Shown here: piece after piece, positions 5,473-7,192 of the stretch
How the letters are laid out: each line of letters starts with the position of its first letter
How positions within the stretch are numbered: position 1 is the stretch's first letter
Assembly (NCBI GenBank): GCA_028699365.1
Contig: JAQVUQ010000136.1
Location: forward strand, 1 to 7,192
Length of the DNA: 7,192 nt
Reading direction: 5' to 3'
From: UBA5359 sp028699365 [NCBI: bacterium]
GTDB lineage: Bacteria; UBP13; UBA5359
Translations under genes and position numbers: made by a program
Notes under the pieces: model-generated
Told to the model about the DNA's origin: nothing
What the model saw: the letters and a program-made list of their open reading frames with translations, nothing else
Databases searched by the model: none

Positions 5473-7192
5473 ATGGAGTCACCATCCTTTTATCCAGTTT
5501 CGGGGATAATTGTTCCAAGTAATGCGCTACAAATACAACGAGCACGTGACTTTGCGTTACTGGTAGACAGCAAAGCAAGTGCTTATGTACGCCTGATCGA
5601 GTGTCGTGGCAACGACGGGCGAGAAGCCGTCATCATTGATGTTGACTCAACCGTCCCACAGCACCCTATAGCAGACATAAGAATAACTGAGCGTCTGAAG
5701 ATAGAATTCGACCCTAAGGATTCATGGTACCCTGATGTTTGGGCACTTCGAATTGATTTTCCCCGCAAATGCACTCTTCACTTGAATCTGGTGCCCGAAA
5801 GTCAACCGGCAAGCCTTTGCCTTTTCTCCGAGTCTTGGCCTGAGATACGTCTTCGCCTAACAGCCAACATGTTGCTATTAAGGATACAAACGTGGCTAAA
5901 CGGTTCTGCTAACGGTACTCTACACCGTGAAGACCAACCACTAGAGCCTGCATTCCAAGCCCACTCCTTTCCACTTATTATTTCCCCAAGGCTGGCCAGA
6001 TCCATCATAAGCGGATCAAGAAACCTACAGCTAGGCATAATACAAGACTGCAATGGCTATGTCTTTATACAAGCCCGCCCTGATCGACGACTAAACGAAA
6101 GAGCGTTACCTGCTTATGTCATTCCCCTTATATCAGCCCCACATGAGCATTGCATAGTTAATACCCATCCGGAAAACCTTGAAGAGTTGTGTCGTCAGCT
6201 AGAGCCTGTGGGCATAGACCTTCTGCGCGAAGTTCAAAGCAAGCTTATCACTCTTGAGCATCAAAATGATCTAGAAAGCTACAGATTCCTTGTCCTGCTC
6301 ATAGTGCTTCTTCGGCAACGAGATGCTAACGCTGAGCCGGAGCCAGAGATAGTCGCATTCCTTTGCATCGGCGACCACGCGCAACGTACTGGGCTGACAG
6401 CGTTGGCACGTGCTGTTGGACTTGGCGGAACGGGTGATAACTTAAAATGTGGGCAGGATGTTGATGTAATGTTAATGTCAGTACACGAGGAACTAACACC
6501 CAAAACCTCCTCATTATACAGCGGACACGATGAGATTGACCTTTCTCTGGTCGCTGTTGGCGTAGGTGCTATAGGTTCCCAGGTTGTTGAGAAAGCTGTC
6601 CGTGGAGGACTTGCTCGTTGGCATATCATCGATAACGATTACCTTCTCCCTCATAACCTTGTTCGTCATGCGCTTGGCGGTGACTGGCTTGGCCATGCCA
6701 AAGCATCTGCTCTGGCGTTCGAAGCAAACACTTTACTTGATGAGCCGACCATCCAGGCTACTGTTGCTGATGTTCTCTCCCCAGATAAACAGGCCAAGAC
6801 TATCCAAAAGACGTTTGCCGAGGCACACGCGATAGTTGATCTTTCTGCTAGTGTTGCCGTTGCCCGTCATTTAGCACACGATGTGCCGGCAACGGCTAGA
6901 CGCTGCTCTATTTTTGTGAGTCCTTCTGGCAAAGACCTTGTGTTTATTGGCGAGGACATTGACCGCAAGTACCGGCTTGACCATATTGAGATGCAGTACT
7001 ACCGGGCAATTGCTTCTAATGAACAGTTAAGTGGGCATTTACTTGATGGTATTTCTATCGGTAGCTGCCGCACTATTACAAGTCGTGTTCCTCAGTATCT
7101 GATGGGCCTTCATGCCGCACAAGGCGTGCGCATACTACGCTCTTGGCTCCTCTCCAAAACGTCGATTGCTACCGTTGTTCGTACCGAGGCTG
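5473..7192 (+). CDS. E2-E1 fusion protein: prokaryotic E2-like domain plus ThiF/E1-like adenylation domain (3' end outside the window)
   Basis: The frame is open from ATG 5473 to the window end: 573 residues visible. Residues about 60-165 resemble prokaryotic E2 (family A), with PASLCLF giving a candidate catalytic Cys116 and the following WLNGSANGTLHREDQPLEP (141-159). Residues about 166-350 are a linker domain I cannot name. Residues about 355-573 are an E1/ThiF Rossmann domain: GVGAIGS (363-369), IIDNDYLLPHNLVRH (385-399, with Asp387, Asp389, Asn395, Arg398), Lys410, and SCRTITS (531-537) with candidate catalytic Cys532. This order matches Cap2 of type II CBASS, which activates a C-terminal glycine or alanine and transfers it to targets. 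The start lies 3 bases after the MBL TAA. The ribosome binding site is weak (GGGA, 6 bases before), so translation probably depends on coupling to the MBL gene. No CxxC zinc pairs are visible. Most similar proteins work with a JAB peptidase. Confidence 0.85.
   Translation, partial: MESPSFYPVSGIIVPSNALQIQRARDFALLVDSKASAYVRLIECRGNDGREAVIIDVDSTVPQHPIADIRITERLKIEFDPKDSWYPDVWALRIDFPRKCTLHLNLVPESQPASLCLFSESWPEIRLRLTANMLLLRIQTWLNGSANGTLHREDQPLEPAFQAHSFPLIISPRLARSIISGSRNLQLGIIQDCNGYVFIQARPDRRLNERALPAYVIPLISAPHEHCIVNTHPENLEELCRQLEPVGIDLLREVQSKLITLEHQNDLESYRFLVLLIVLLRQRDANAEPEPEIVAFLCIGDHAQRTGLTALARAVGLGGTGDNLKCGQDVDVMLMSVHEELTPKTSSLYSGHDEIDLSLVAVGVGAIGSQVVEKAVRGGLARWHIIDNDYLLPHNLVRHALGGDWLGHAKASALAFEANTLLDEPTIQATVADVLSPDKQAKTIQKTFAEAHAIVDLSASVAVARHLAHDVPATARRCSIFVSPSGKDLVFIGEDIDRKYRLDHIEMQYYRAIASNEQLSGHLLDGISIGSCRTITSRVPQYLMGLHAAQGVRILRSWLLSKTSIATVVRTEA

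Noticed and set aside
5583-6696. Minus-strand open frames under the E2-E1 gene
   Set aside because: They are short, lack ribosome binding sites and known motifs, and lie opposite a continuous plus-strand frame with clear E2 and E1 motifs.

Overview
The window spans the border between a housekeeping amino-acid operon and an accessory, defence-type region. On the minus strand (positions 1-2764) lies hisI-trpE-trpG-trpD, with trpD cut by the window start. It joins one histidine-pathway enzyme to the first steps of the tryptophan branch. The trp genes are tightly coupled: trpE/trpG share a TAATG junction and trpG/trpD an ATGA junction. The host is a bacterium with strong GGAGG-type ribosome binding sites. 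The phylum cannot be settled from this window; Chloroflexota, Firmicutes or a deltaproteobacterial lineage would all fit the style of the genes.

Positions 2844-3429, also minus strand, hold a type II toxin-antitoxin pair: a Phd/YefM-like antitoxin overlapping a RelE/ParE-like toxin. It sits directly upstream of hisI. An AT-rich divergent intergenic region follows (3430-3558). It contains a palindrome that supplies a TATAAT box on each strand, and an 11-bp perfect inverted repeat running into the next start codon. The plus-strand gene at 3559-4029 encodes a 156-residue protein with two tandem XRE-type helix-turn-helix domains.

From 4342 to the right edge, plus strand, are two genes of a bacterial ubiquitin-like conjugation locus. 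The first encodes a ComEC-like metallo-beta-lactamase-fold (MBL) hydrolase. Its frame is broken by an in-frame TGA at 5128-5130 but continues in the same frame to TAA at 5467-5469. The second (5473 to beyond 7192) encodes a protein with an N-terminal prokaryotic E2-like domain and a C-terminal ThiF/E1-like adenylation domain, similar in layout to Cap2 of type II CBASS. No ubiquitin-like modifier, CD-NTase or JAB peptidase gene is visible; a JAB partner could lie past the right edge.

The most notable points are the MBL plus E2-E1 pairing, the nonsense codon in the MBL gene, its flexible tail ending in glycine (a possible E1 substrate by analogy with CBASS), and a 10-bp hairpin that would mask the trpE ribosome binding site.
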